NCBI RefSeq assembly: GCF_004526235.1
Contig: NZ_CP038159.1
Location: 3,410,001 to 3,474,000 of the forward strand
From: Sphingobacterium sp. CZ-2
GTDB lineage: Bacteria; Bacteroidota; Bacteroidia; Sphingobacteriales; Sphingobacteriaceae
DNA: 64,000 bases
Direction: 5' to 3'
Below, in pieces: positions 24,618 to 32,839 of the stretch; the stretch's first letter is position 1, and every line of letters begins with the position of its first letter. Both the position numbers and the translations under genes were made by a program. The notes beneath the pieces were generated by a model, which was not told where the DNA came from, did not search any database, and saw nothing but the letters and a program-made list of their open reading frames with translations.

Positions 24618-25913
24618 GTGAAAAATTATTACATCATCGACTTCGACTCCACATTTACACAGGTCGAAGCTTTGGACGAATTAGCACGAATCTCACTCGA
24701 GGACCATCCCGACCAGGAGAAAATCTATCAAGAAATTGAACGCTTTACCAATTTGGCCATGGATGGTAAGATATCTTTTAGGGAGAGCCTTGCAGGTCGG
24801 GTAAAATTGCTCCAAGCCAATCGCAGCCATTTGGACAAACTCATCACTCATTTAAAAAAGAAAGTATCCAAATCTTTCAGCCGTAACAAGGAGTTCTTCA
24901 AGGAAAATGCTGATACCGCATGGATCGTTTCGGGCGGCTTTAAAGAGTTCATAACACCTGTGGTGAGCCAATACCATATCCGCAAGGAAAACATCTATGC
25001 AAACACCTTTAAATTCGATGAGGATGGCAACATCATTGGTTATGATGAGAACAATCCATTATCAGATGAGGGTGGAAAGGTAAAACTACTGCAACAGTTG
25101 AACATTGATGGCCGCATCTTTGGCATCGGGGATGGCTATTCTGATTTTCAATTGAAGGAATCGGGATTGATCGAGAAGTTCTTCGCTTTCACGGAAAACA
25201 TTGCACGTCAATCCGTGACCGATAGGGCGGATCATATCACCCCGAGTTTCGATGAATTCCTCTATGTAAATGATCTACCAAGGGCCATTTCCTATCCTAA
25301 AAACCGCATCCTATGCCTTATCGTGGGTGATGTTCCTGAAATTGCTGCCCATATCCTAAAAAGGGATGGATTTTCTATCCGCATTAAGGATACCTTAGAA
25401 GAAAAATACGTGAAGGATGTCGGGATGCTTTTACTGGGCAAGGATATGAAAATAGCCGAAGATGTACTGTCCAGGGCAGATAAGCTAAAAACAATTGGCT
25501 TTTTAGGTGATGTCAAAGGGCATATTTCCAAAGCGATCTGCAACGAAAAAGGCATTGTGGTATTTGATGATAAAAAGAATAAGAAACGCAATGCGGAATT
25601 CATTCCGCGCCGGATGGCTGATTTCATCAATAATGGCGATACGGACCAGAGTCGTAATTTTCCCAATCTGATCCTACCGAACCTAACCAGGGCCCATCGA
25701 TTGTTGCATATCCATAAAAATGTACCAGGAATTATGGCACAGATCAATAATGTGTATGCGGAAAACAACATCAATATCTTTTCTCAATTCCTGATGACAA
25801 GAGGGGAAATAGGCTATGCAGTTACCGATATCGATGCTGAATATGATAAAAAGATGCTGAAACAATTAAAGCAGATTGATAACACCATCAAATTCAGGAT
25901 TCTATATAAATAA
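24618..25913 (+). CDS. Phosphoserine phosphatase-like HAD protein fused to a SerA-type ACT domain
   Basis: The 431-residue protein starts at GTG. Residues 1-215 form a HAD-family phosphatase: IDFDSTFTQVEALDELA (nucleophile D9, D11), IVSGGFKEFITPV, and FGIGDGYSDFQLKESG, as in SerB, which dephosphorylates phosphoserine to serine. Residues about 345-431 (NFPNLILP, HRLLHIHKNVPGIMAQIN, VTDIDAEYD) match the C-terminal ACT regulatory domain of 3-phosphoglycerate dehydrogenase (SerA). The middle part (225-345) looks like a shrunken SerA-derived nucleotide-binding region. The fusion suggests serine feedback on the last step of serine synthesis. SerB is the likely activity; the fusion's history is inferred. 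Confidence 0.82.
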   Translation: MKNYYIIDFDSTFTQVEALDELARISLEDHPDQEKIYQEIERFTNLAMDGKISFRESLAGRVKLLQANRSHLDKLITHLKKKVSKSFSRNKEFFKENADTAWIVSGGFKEFITPVVSQYHIRKENIYANTFKFDEDGNIIGYDENNPLSDEGGKVKLLQQLNIDGRIFGIGDGYSDFQLKESGLIEKFFAFTENIARQSVTDRADHITPSFDEFLYVNDLPRAISYPKNRILCLIVGDVPEIAAHILKRDGFSIRIKDTLEEKYVKDVGMLLLGKDMKIAEDVLSRADKLKTIGFLGDVKGHISKAICNEKGIVVFDDKKNKKRNAEFIPRRMADFINNGDTDQSRNFPNLILPNLTRAHRLLHIHKNVPGIMAQINNVYAENNINIFSQFLMTRGEIGYAVTDIDAEYDKKMLKQLKQIDNTIKFRILYK

Positions 25914-25937
25914 AAGGAATAGCTAGTAAGAAAGGTT

Positions 25938-26022
25938 ATGTCTAAAAAGCCAACGAAAATCGAGCTTCTGAAAAGGTTAAGGAGTAAATAACGAAAATAG
26001 ATTCTCTATGCTTTTTAGACAT
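25938..26022. repeat. 13-bp inverted repeat enclosing a 17-codon ORF
   Basis: ATGTCTAAAAAGC (25938-25950) is the perfect reverse complement of GCTTTTTAGACAT (26010-26022), with GAAAG/CTTTC extending the stem imperfectly. Between the arms an ORF reads MSKKPTKIELLKRLRSK (25938-25991). The structure lies between convergent genes. It may simply be a transcription-end hairpin. The ORF is not supported by any family match. Confidence 0.6.
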
Positions 26023-26065
26023 CACTTTCTTTAAATATTTTACAGGCCGCTCCCTATTATAACGG

Positions 26066-26638
26066 TTACTTTAGGTAATAAGTATCCAAAGGGGTAAAAA
26101 CTACATCCATGGGAACATCCCATTCGTTCACATCACTTACCTTTTCGACAGGTTCAAAATAGGAAACACCGAGCTTTTTTACACCTGGCTTACAGGAGGC
26201 AAAGAACCGATCATAGAAACCTTTTCCATAGCCCACCCGATTTCCCTCTTTATCCACGACCAATAAAGGTGTAAGGACCGCATCCATTTTAAAAGGCGCG
26301 ATTTCTTCGGATATTACGGGCTCAGGGATCCCATAAGCATTCAATTCCAACGGCGTATCCCGATAGAAGGTAAAATGCCTTAGCTCATTGCTCAGAAAAT
26401 CTGATTTGGAAACCACTATCGTAATTTCAGGATGGTTAGCCCAGATCCACTCGATAAATGGCAGGGTATGGTATTCCTTGAACTTCTCAATGGAAAGATA
26501 ACAATGTAAATATTTGATTCCGGACCAATCATACTGGATAAGCTGTTCAAAAAGCTGAGCATCCAAGGAAAAAACTTCTTCTAAACTCAGTTCATTCCTT
26601 CTGTTTTTATATGTCTTCCGAAGATCTGCTTTTAACAT
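26066..26638 (-). CDS. 5-formyltetrahydrofolate cyclo-ligase
   Basis: This ATP-dependent enzyme converts 5-formyltetrahydrofolate to 5,10-methenyltetrahydrofolate. The preferred ATG at 26638 gives MLKADLRKTYKNRRNELS, the usual R-x-x-YKxRR start, for 190 residues. An upstream in-frame start would add 14 residues rich in Ser and Pro. Family motifs are VLTPLLVVDKEGNRVGYGKGFYDRF (the nucleotide-binding GYGKGFYDR) and KKLGVSYFEPVEK. EF-P lies 71 bp upstream on the same strand, with its own promoter. Confidence 0.92.
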   Translation of the reverse strand: MLKADLRKTYKNRRNELSLEEVFSLDAQLFEQLIQYDWSGIKYLHCYLSIEKFKEYHTLPFIEWIWANHPEITIVVSKSDFLSNELRHFTFYRDTPLELNAYGIPEPVISEEIAPFKMDAVLTPLLVVDKEGNRVGYGKGFYDRFFASCKPGVKKLGVSYFEPVEKVSDVNEWDVPMDVVFTPLDTYYLK

Positions 26639-26709
26639 CGCTCTAAATGAAAACGGCCTTGAAGCTTTGGGGGCTAACAAGACCGAATAATCAACCTAAA
26701 CCTAAGTCT

Positions 26710-27270
26710 TTATTTTACACGTTCGATGTAATCACCAGAACGCGTATCTACACGTACCTTGTCACCTTGATTGATGAACAAAGGAACTTTAATTTCAACA
26801 CCGGTCTCTACTGTAGCATTCTTCAATGCATTCGTAGATGTATCGCCTTTAACAGCTGGCTCGGTGTAAGTAATCTCTAACTCCACACTTGCTGGAATCT
26901 GGCCCATGATCGGCTCTTCGCTCTCGAAAGCTACAATCACATTCATGCCCTCTTTCAAGAAGCGAGCGGAATCACCAAACAACTGTTTTGGAATATTGAA
27001 TTGTTCGTAGGTGCTGTTGTCCATAACCACGAAAAATTCGCCATCATCATATAAATAGTTGTAATCGTTCGTTTCTACACGAGCAATTTCAACCTCTTCG
27101 TCTGTTCTAAATCTATATTCTACTAATTTCCCAGTCTTCACATTACGCATTCTAGCTTGGTAGAAGGCACGTAAGTTACCTGGAGTACGGTGAATATATT
27201 CTTCTACGGCAACTAACTCACCATTGAAGCGAAGAATATTTCCACTTTTTACCTCTGAAGCTTTTGACAT
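26710..27270 (-). CDS. efp: Translation elongation factor P
   Basis: EF-P relieves ribosome stalling at consecutive prolines by entering the E site. The 186 residues have all three beta-barrel domains: the N-terminal KOW-like domain, the central domain, and the C-terminal EITYTEPAVKGDTSTNALK with VKVPLF-type EIKVPLFINQGDKVRVDT. The tip loop, where E. coli has the modified Lys34 (PGKGQAF), reads TPGNLRAF, with Asn32 at the lysine position. Beta-lysylation, as in E. coli, and arginine rhamnosylation at that position are therefore impossible. No epmA, epmB or earP gene is nearby. Confidence 0.95.
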   Translation of the reverse strand: MSKASEVKSGNILRFNGELVAVEEYIHRTPGNLRAFYQARMRNVKTGKLVEYRFRTDEEVEIARVETNDYNYLYDDGEFFVVMDNSTYEQFNIPKQLFGDSARFLKEGMNVIVAFESEEPIMGQIPASVELEITYTEPAVKGDTSTNALKNATVETGVEIKVPLFINQGDKVRVDTRSGDYIERVK

Positions 27271-27292
27271 ATTTTATTTCTTATTCCCTGCA

Positions 27293-27300
27293 AAAATAAT
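27293..27300 (-). promoter_or_regulatory. -7 promoter box of efp
   Basis: On the minus strand TATTTTTG matches TAnnTTTG, 22 bp before the efp ATG at 27270. No well-spaced -33 element is seen. Confidence 0.45.
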
Positions 27301-27319
27301 AAAAACAATGATTATAAGA

Positions 27320-27940
27320 CTATTTGTAATTCAGAATTTCCACAAATTCATTACAAAAGCCATATTCATGTTCTTGGTTTGACCCAATTATTACAATCCT
27401 ATCGGATTTGGTGTCTTCCACCAGTTCCAAATACCATTTTTCACCCGATTTATCCAGATTACTGGTGGGTTCATCCAGAAAAAGTATTTTACTGTCCGAG
27501 CAACAGGCCAAAACAAGTTTAACGCGTTGCTTCATTCCTGATGAAAAATGTCGGATTTCTTTTTGAAAAACCGTATCCGCAAATTGTAGTTTGGATTTGA
27601 TCAATTCTTTGGTGTAACCCGATCGGAAAGCTTTGAATTTAAAATGAAAATCGATCAATTCGTTCAAGCTAAACTCCTCTATCAATTCTACATAGGGTGC
27701 AGCTACACTGATATATTGATAGGATTGCTCTATTTCAGTAGCCTTATTGTTCCACTCGTATTGAATCGTCCCTTCACTTGGCGTCAAGGAGCCAGTAAGT
27801 ACTTTCAGCAGCGTAGATTTTCCGGATCCATTCGGCCCTAGGATGGCATAGCTGTTCCCAAAAGAAAAGGTATAATCGAGATGGCGAAATATCCATTCTC
27901 TATTATACCTTCTTCCGATATCTTGTAAAATTATCTTCAA
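27320..27940 (-). CDS. ABC transporter ATP-binding protein, stand-alone
   Basis: A single ABC ATPase domain of 206 residues carries Walker A GPNGSGKST (about 34-42), the signature HFSSGMKQRVKL (about 133), and Walker B ILFLDEPTSNLD (about 153). The lengths between motifs are those of short exporter-type ATPases (CcmA-like). The Q-loop region and H-switch are weak: the C-terminal part has IVIIGSNQEHEYGF rather than the usual switch histidine. No permease gene is adjacent, so its partner is encoded elsewhere. It lies in a minus-strand series after lpxA (19-bp gap), and may be co-transcribed with the lipid A genes. Confidence 0.82.
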   Translation of the reverse strand: MKIILQDIGRRYNREWIFRHLDYTFSFGNSYAILGPNGSGKSTLLKVLTGSLTPSEGTIQYEWNNKATEIEQSYQYISVAAPYVELIEEFSLNELIDFHFKFKAFRSGYTKELIKSKLQFADTVFQKEIRHFSSGMKQRVKLVLACCSDSKILFLDEPTSNLDKSGEKWYLELVEDTKSDRIVIIGSNQEHEYGFCNEFVEILNYK

Positions 27941-27959
27941 ATATCCAATGAATTAAATT

Positions 27960-28754
27960 TTATATACTTGCTCTACCTTGGCCAAAGCCTTTCACTACAC
28001 CTCGGTTAGAAGCCCGAACAAAACCTAAAATCTCGTCCCTTAATTCTGTCGCCTCAAATTCTGCTTCAACGATGTCCAATGCTTTACCTAGGTTACTATG
28101 TTGAACAAACAACACGCGATAAATATTTTGGATCTCATTGATCTGTTCATTACTGAAACCTCTCCTTCGCAATCCTACGGAATTAATACCTGCATAGGAA
28201 ATAGGTTCACGTGCCGCCTTGATATAAGGAGGAACATCCTTTCTAACCAGTGTACCACCGGTAACAAATGCATGGGATCCAATTTTACAGAATTGATGAA
28301 CCGCCACCATACCAGCCAATACCACGTAGTCTCCTACCGTAATATGTCCAGCCAAGGTACTTGAGTTTGAAAAGATACAATTATCTCCGATAAAGCAATC
28401 GTGTGCAATATGGCTATATGCTTGGATTAGGCAGTTTTTACCGATCACCGTTTTATAACGGTCTTTGGTACCACGGTTGATGGTCACACATTCCCGGATG
28501 GTCGTATTATCACCAATTTCCGTAGTCGTGACCTCGCCTTCGAACTTCAGATCCTGAGGTTCTCCCGAAATGACTGCTCCAGGAAAGATCCGGCAGTTCT
28601 TGCCAATCCTGGCACCATTCATAATGGTCACATTGGAACCAATCCAGGTTCCTTCCCCAATTTCCACATCCTTATGGATCGTAGTAAAGGGCTCTACAAC
28701 AACATTCTGTGCTATTTTTGCCTCAGGATGTATATATGATAAGGGTTGTATCAT
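27960..28754 (-). CDS. lpxA: UDP-N-acetylglucosamine acyltransferase
   Basis: LpxA puts the first 3-hydroxyacyl chain on UDP-GlcNAc in lipid A synthesis. The 264 residues form a left-handed beta-helix of hexapeptide repeats, starting MIQPLSYIHPEAKIAQNVVV. Landmarks are GTWIGSNVTIMNGARIGKNC, the catalytic-loop histidine in LIQAYSHIAHDCFIGD, and VGLRRRGFS in the C-terminal helical region. It starts 8 bp after the lpxC-fabZ stop and belongs to the lpxD/lpxC-fabZ/lpxA cluster. Confidence 0.96.
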   Translation of the reverse strand: MIQPLSYIHPEAKIAQNVVVEPFTTIHKDVEIGEGTWIGSNVTIMNGARIGKNCRIFPGAVISGEPQDLKFEGEVTTTEIGDNTTIRECVTINRGTKDRYKTVIGKNCLIQAYSHIAHDCFIGDNCIFSNSSTLAGHITVGDYVVLAGMVAVHQFCKIGSHAFVTGGTLVRKDVPPYIKAAREPISYAGINSVGLRRRGFSNEQINEIQNIYRVLFVQHSNLGKALDIVEAEFEATELRDEILGFVRASNRGVVKGFGQGRASI

Positions 28755-28762
28755 TCGTTCTA

Positions 28763-30169
28763 TTAATTTTCCTTGACCTTGACTATCTGAGCCATCAACT
28801 CCGCCTCACTCACTACTTTATCTCCCACCATGCCTACGCCTTTCATGCGTGCAATTCCACGACGGATAGGTTCCAACAGTTCACAACTGAAAATCACGGT
28901 ATCACCTGGTACAACTTGATTTTTGAACCTTGCGTTTTCAATCTTCAAGAATAGGGTCAACCAGTTCTCTGGGTCAGGAACAGTATTTAAGACAAGTATT
29001 CCACCTGTTTGTGCCATTGCCTCAATCTGAAGTACACCTGGAAATAAGGGTGCTCCTGGAAAATGGCCCATGAAAAGATCTTCATTCATGGTCACATTCT
29101 TTAGGCCTACCACATGTGTTTCCGACAATTCCAAAATCTTGTCAATCATCAAAAATGGTTGACGATGCGGCAATATGTTCATGATCTGAACAGTGTCGTA
29201 TACTGGAGGAGCATTTAGGTCATATACTTTTGCTCCTTTTTTGTTTTTTTCGCGTTTGATCTGTGCCTTAATGCGTTTTGCAAAGGCCACATTTGCCGCA
29301 TGCCCCGGACGGGCAGCCATGATATGGCCTTTAATAGGTTTTCCTACAAGGGCCAAATCACCGATCATGTCCAATAGTTTATGTCTTGCAGGCTCATTCT
29401 GATGGCGAAGGGAAATATTGTTCAAAATCCCCTCTTGCGCTACTTCCACGCGTTTGTGGAATAAGCCTTGCAATTTATCCAATTCATTTTCATCCACTTC
29501 CTTATCCACAATAACAATGGCATTTGACAGATCGCCTCCTTTGATCAGGTTCTGGCTTACCAATGCTTCCAGTTCATGTAAGAAGCAGAATGTGCGGGAA
29601 CTTGCAATTTCCTTGCTGAATTCATCGATATTGGTGATTGAAGCATGTTGGCTTCCCAATACAGGCGAATTAAAATCGATCATACAGGTGATGCGGTACC
29701 CATCAACCGGCATAGCCACGATTTCCACTTTATTATCTGCATCCGAATAATGAATGTTATCTGTTACCTCAAAGAAATCACGGTCTGCATCTTGATCCAC
29801 GAAACCAACCTCTTGGATGCCGTCGATAAATATAGCAGAGCTACCATCAAGAATAGGAACCTCAGGAGCATCAATCTCGATCAAAACGTTATCTAATTGT
29901 AAACCGACCAAAGCAGCCATCAAATGTTCAATTGTACTTACAGAAGCGCCATTTTGGGTTATGGTAGTACCTCTAGCCGTGTTGCTAACATTGTCAGCAT
30001 CTACACTAACGATCGGTTGACCATCTAAATCTATACGTTTGAATTTGTACCAATGGTTCTCTGGAGCGGGTCTCAACGTGACGTTCACCTGCTTACCAGT
30101 ATGAAGGCCGACTCCTGAAAATTTTACATCAGATTTAATGGTTCTTTGTTTTACATTCATATCTAACAT
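28763..30169 (-). CDS. lpxC-fabZ: Bifunctional LpxC deacetylase / FabZ 3-hydroxyacyl-ACP dehydratase
   Basis: The 468-residue fusion joins two enzymes. Residues 1-300 are LpxC, the zinc deacetylase that commits UDP-acyl-GlcNAc to lipid A: SGVGLHTGKQVNVTLRPA, STIEHLMAAL (Zn ligand His), and RHKLLDMIGDLALVG (Zn His and Asp). Residues about 320-468 are FabZ, which dehydrates 3-hydroxyacyl-ACP: MNILPHRQPFLMIDKI and GHFPGAPLFPGVLQIEAMAQ (catalytic His and Glu). This fusion is a known Bacteroidota trait that ties lipid A and fatty acid synthesis, which compete for the same substrate. A second ATG at 30160 (MNVKQRTIKSDV) is an equally good start. Confidence 0.97.
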   Translation of the reverse strand: MLDMNVKQRTIKSDVKFSGVGLHTGKQVNVTLRPAPENHWYKFKRIDLDGQPIVSVDADNVSNTARGTTITQNGASVSTIEHLMAALVGLQLDNVLIEIDAPEVPILDGSSAIFIDGIQEVGFVDQDADRDFFEVTDNIHYSDADNKVEIVAMPVDGYRITCMIDFNSPVLGSQHASITNIDEFSKEIASSRTFCFLHELEALVSQNLIKGGDLSNAIVIVDKEVDENELDKLQGLFHKRVEVAQEGILNNISLRHQNEPARHKLLDMIGDLALVGKPIKGHIMAARPGHAANVAFAKRIKAQIKREKNKKGAKVYDLNAPPVYDTVQIMNILPHRQPFLMIDKILELSETHVVGLKNVTMNEDLFMGHFPGAPLFPGVLQIEAMAQTGGILVLNTVPDPENWLTLFLKIENARFKNQVVPGDTVIFSCELLEPIRRGIARMKGVGMVGDKVVSEAELMAQIVKVKEN

Positions 30170-30199
30170 TCGTGTTATTGCAAAAAATATCGGGTAAAG

Positions 30200-31237
30200 T
30201 TAGCTATTATTTTTGTCTTTTAATTGCCTTTCAAGCTCTGCAATGCGCTTTTCCATTTCCGGAAGCTTTGCATACAATACCTGCGATCTCAGCTCATTAT
30301 TGTAAGGAAAGGCAGGACTACCACCCCATTTCTTATTCTCTTCTTTCAAGGATTTGTTCACTCCGGATTGCGCCTGTACCTGGGTGCCTTTCGCAATGCT
30401 GATATGCCCTACAACACCTACCTGTCCGCCAAGAACCACTTGTTCAGCAATTTTTGTGCTTCCCGAAATCCCTGTTTGTGCAGCAATAACCGTGTTTTCT
30501 CCAATTTCTACATTATGGGCAATCTGAATCAGGTTGTCCAGTTTAACCCCTTTACGGATAATCGTGGATCCTAAGGTTGCCCGATCAATCACCGTATTGG
30601 AACCGATCTCCACCGCATCTTCCACGATCACATTTCCAATCTGCGGAATCTTGGCATAAGAACCATCTTCCTGAGGTGCAAATCCGAAGCCATCGCTACC
30701 AATAATTGCCCCTGCATGAATAATGACCTGTTTGCCAATCTTACAATCCCTATATATTTTTACGCCAGGGTAAATCACCGTACCATCGGCAATCTCTACA
30801 TTATCCCCAATATAAACCTGGGGATAGATTTTAACCTGATCACCAATTTTCACTTGCTTACCGATATAGCTGAAACAACCTATATAATGATCTTGACCAA
30901 TTTTTGCCGTTTCATGAATGAACACATTGTCTTCAATCCCCGAGCGGTCATTCAACAGTTGATCGTATAATTTTAATAATTCGGTAAAAGCCGAATAGGC
31001 ATTTTTGACACGGATTAAAGTTGATTTTACTGGCTTTTGAAGGATTAAATCCTCGTTCACCACGATAACCCCTGCTTCGATCTGGTAGATATATTGCTCG
31101 TACTTGGGGTTTGATAGAAAGGTCAAACTTGATGGTCCTGACTCTTCTATCTTGGATAGCTGGTCAACAACCACCTCTGAGTTACCTTCTACAGTACCTT
31201 GGAGTAAATTTGCTATTTGTTCTGCGGTAAATTGCAT
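30200..31237 (-). CDS. lpxD: UDP-3-O-(3-hydroxyacyl)glucosamine N-acyltransferase
   Basis: LpxD adds the second acyl chain in lipid A synthesis. The 345 residues show an N-terminal uridine-binding domain (MQFTAEQIANLLQG, LSKIEESGPSSLTFLSNPKY). A beta-helix of hexapeptide repeats follows, with GSDGFGFAPQEDGSYAKIPQ, a clear LpxD signature, and IQIAHNVEIGENTVI, which carries the catalytic His. The C-terminal segment ends in a coiled coil (LPEMEKRIAELERQL). It heads the lipid A cluster and starts 16 bp after the HD-protein stop. Confidence 0.97.
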   Translation of the reverse strand: MQFTAEQIANLLQGTVEGNSEVVVDQLSKIEESGPSSLTFLSNPKYEQYIYQIEAGVIVVNEDLILQKPVKSTLIRVKNAYSAFTELLKLYDQLLNDRSGIEDNVFIHETAKIGQDHYIGCFSYIGKQVKIGDQVKIYPQVYIGDNVEIADGTVIYPGVKIYRDCKIGKQVIIHAGAIIGSDGFGFAPQEDGSYAKIPQIGNVIVEDAVEIGSNTVIDRATLGSTIIRKGVKLDNLIQIAHNVEIGENTVIAAQTGISGSTKIAEQVVLGGQVGVVGHISIAKGTQVQAQSGVNKSLKEENKKWGGSPAFPYNNELRSQVLYAKLPEMEKRIAELERQLKDKNNS

Positions 31238-31252
31238 TAAAAAATACTAAAG

Positions 31253-32515
31253 TTATATGTTAATAATTGTATGTTGGTGCTGTGTTATATATCCGATTTC
31301 TTTTGGATAGGTTACGGCATATTTATTTACCCGTTTTGTCAGTGCTTCAATATTGGATAAATCCGAGGCTTCCGCAATATCCTTCAGCTCGCCATGCTTA
31401 TCCAACACACATATCTTACCGGTCGATGAATCATAGGCACTATTCCCCACTACCTGATCATACACAAAATAACCAACTTCTTGAGCAGAAAGACCAAATT
31501 TCTCTGCTACCCGCTCTCTCAACTCTTCCAGATAGGATTCAGAAAAAGGTTCATTGCTCATCTCCGTTCTGAATAGTTCCCTACGAATTATTTTACCACA
31601 CAACTTACTCAAAATCAAATCCGGATGATCGGCCCAAGATTTTATGGCAAACATGATGTCAGTGTCGTCTAAACGAGTGAACCATGTTAAATGCGACTCA
31701 TCCAACAGAAAAGTTTCCTTGTTGATGCGATTCAGTAAAAAATGTTGCAATGCAGGGCTTGCAAAAAGCTTCTCGCCCCTGTTGCTTAACTCTTTAGCTC
31801 TAGCCAAAGCTTTTATCAGCATCTGTTCTGCTGCAATGACCGTCTTATGCAGATAGACCTGCCAATACATCAACCTCCTGGCAATCAAAAATTTCTCTAC
31901 CGAATAGATTCCCTTTACTTCAACCACCAATTCATCATCCTTTACATTCAGCATTTTGATGATCCGATCAAAAGAGATGACGCCCTCCGACACACCGGTA
32001 AAAAAACTATCCCGGTTCAGATAATCCATCCGATCCGTATCCAATTGACTAGAGACCAATTGGTGCAGAAACCGACGATGGTATTGGTCCTTGAAGATGG
32101 TGATGGCCAGATCCAAACGTCCTGAAAACTCGATATTCAACTTATCCATCAATAAGGAGGAGATCAATTCATGCGATACCCCTTCCACTAAAGTATGTTC
32201 TAAGGAATGAGAGAATGGGCCATGACCCACATCATGCAGTAAAATAGCGGCCAAAACAGCTTCTTCTTCCTCTTCAGAGATCTGAACATCTTTTCCCCGC
32301 AAGGTTTCGATCGCCAATCCCATCAGGTGCATGGCGCCGATAACATGTTGAAATCGGGTGTGCAATGCGCCAGGGTATACTAAATGGGTCATCGAGACTT
32401 GCTTAATATAGCGTAATCGCTGAATAAAAGGGTGCTGGATTAGGTCGTAAATGAACCCCGACGGTATTGTCACAAAACCGTAAACTGGATCATTTATTAT
32501 TTTTTTCTTGTTCAA
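31253..32515 (-). CDS. HD-domain phosphohydrolase (SamHD1/dGTPase-like)
   Basis: The 420-residue protein carries HD-superfamily metal ligands in HTRFQHVIGAMHL (near 52) and ILLHDVGHGPFSHSLEHT (near 93, the HD pair). SSQLDTDRMDYLNRDSFFTG (near 157) is a motif of the dNTP triphosphohydrolase-related group. It is commonly annotated 'HD domain-containing protein' and found next to lpxD in Bacteroidota. The substrate, possibly a nucleotide, cannot be read from sequence. It leads the lipid A operon, but no functional link to lipid A is known to me. Confidence 0.85.
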   Translation of the reverse strand: MNKKKIINDPVYGFVTIPSGFIYDLIQHPFIQRLRYIKQVSMTHLVYPGALHTRFQHVIGAMHLMGLAIETLRGKDVQISEEEEEAVLAAILLHDVGHGPFSHSLEHTLVEGVSHELISSLLMDKLNIEFSGRLDLAITIFKDQYHRRFLHQLVSSQLDTDRMDYLNRDSFFTGVSEGVISFDRIIKMLNVKDDELVVEVKGIYSVEKFLIARRLMYWQVYLHKTVIAAEQMLIKALARAKELSNRGEKLFASPALQHFLLNRINKETFLLDESHLTWFTRLDDTDIMFAIKSWADHPDLILSKLCGKIIRRELFRTEMSNEPFSESYLEELRERVAEKFGLSAQEVGYFVYDQVVGNSAYDSSTGKICVLDKHGELKDIAEASDLSNIEALTKRVNKYAVTYPKEIGYITQHQHTIINI

Positions 32516-32839
32516 TCTGCTTTAAAGTGATTAAGTATTAGCCATTTACCATGAGTTTTCATCGAACGCTATGGCTAAGATACGCGCAAAGATACACAGA
32601 TGGTACTTAATAAATGTTAAAATTATATCAAAAACCATCAAAATTGAGAGGAAAACCGCATTTTATAGTCCCAATTAACTTTCATATCTCGATCAATTGT
32701 TACAAATCTCATCAAAATTCCAATAAAAGATGTAATATATGTTATAAACACATAATTTTAATGATTACTTAAATTACTATCTTCTTTATTAGTTCTAAAC
32801 ATATATCCGTAAATTAGCCTCCATTACTCAGGACTATAC
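32516..32839. other. Divergent intergenic region before porX
   Basis: This 324-bp gap separates the HD gene (minus) from porX (plus). On the minus strand TATCTTTG (32587-32594) is a -7 box for the HD-lpx operon, giving a leader of about 70 nt. No clear promoter is seen for porX, and no ORF, RNA gene or repeat was found. Confidence 0.5.
32587..32594 (-). promoter_or_regulatory. -7 promoter box of the HD-lpxD-lpxC/fabZ-lpxA operon
   Basis: Minus-strand TATCTTTG matches TAnnTTTG exactly, 72 bp upstream of the HD-protein ATG. No -33 element is found at the usual distance. Confidence 0.45.

Noticed and set aside
25292..25774. 160-residue ORF on the minus strand inside the SerB fusion.
   Set aside because: It lies wholly inside a well-supported gene on the other strand, has no domain resemblance, and has no promoter.
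26639..26680. Upstream start of the folate cyclo-ligase (MLAPKASRPFSFRA).
   Set aside because: The added residues do not fit the family; MLKADLRKTYK is the usual start.
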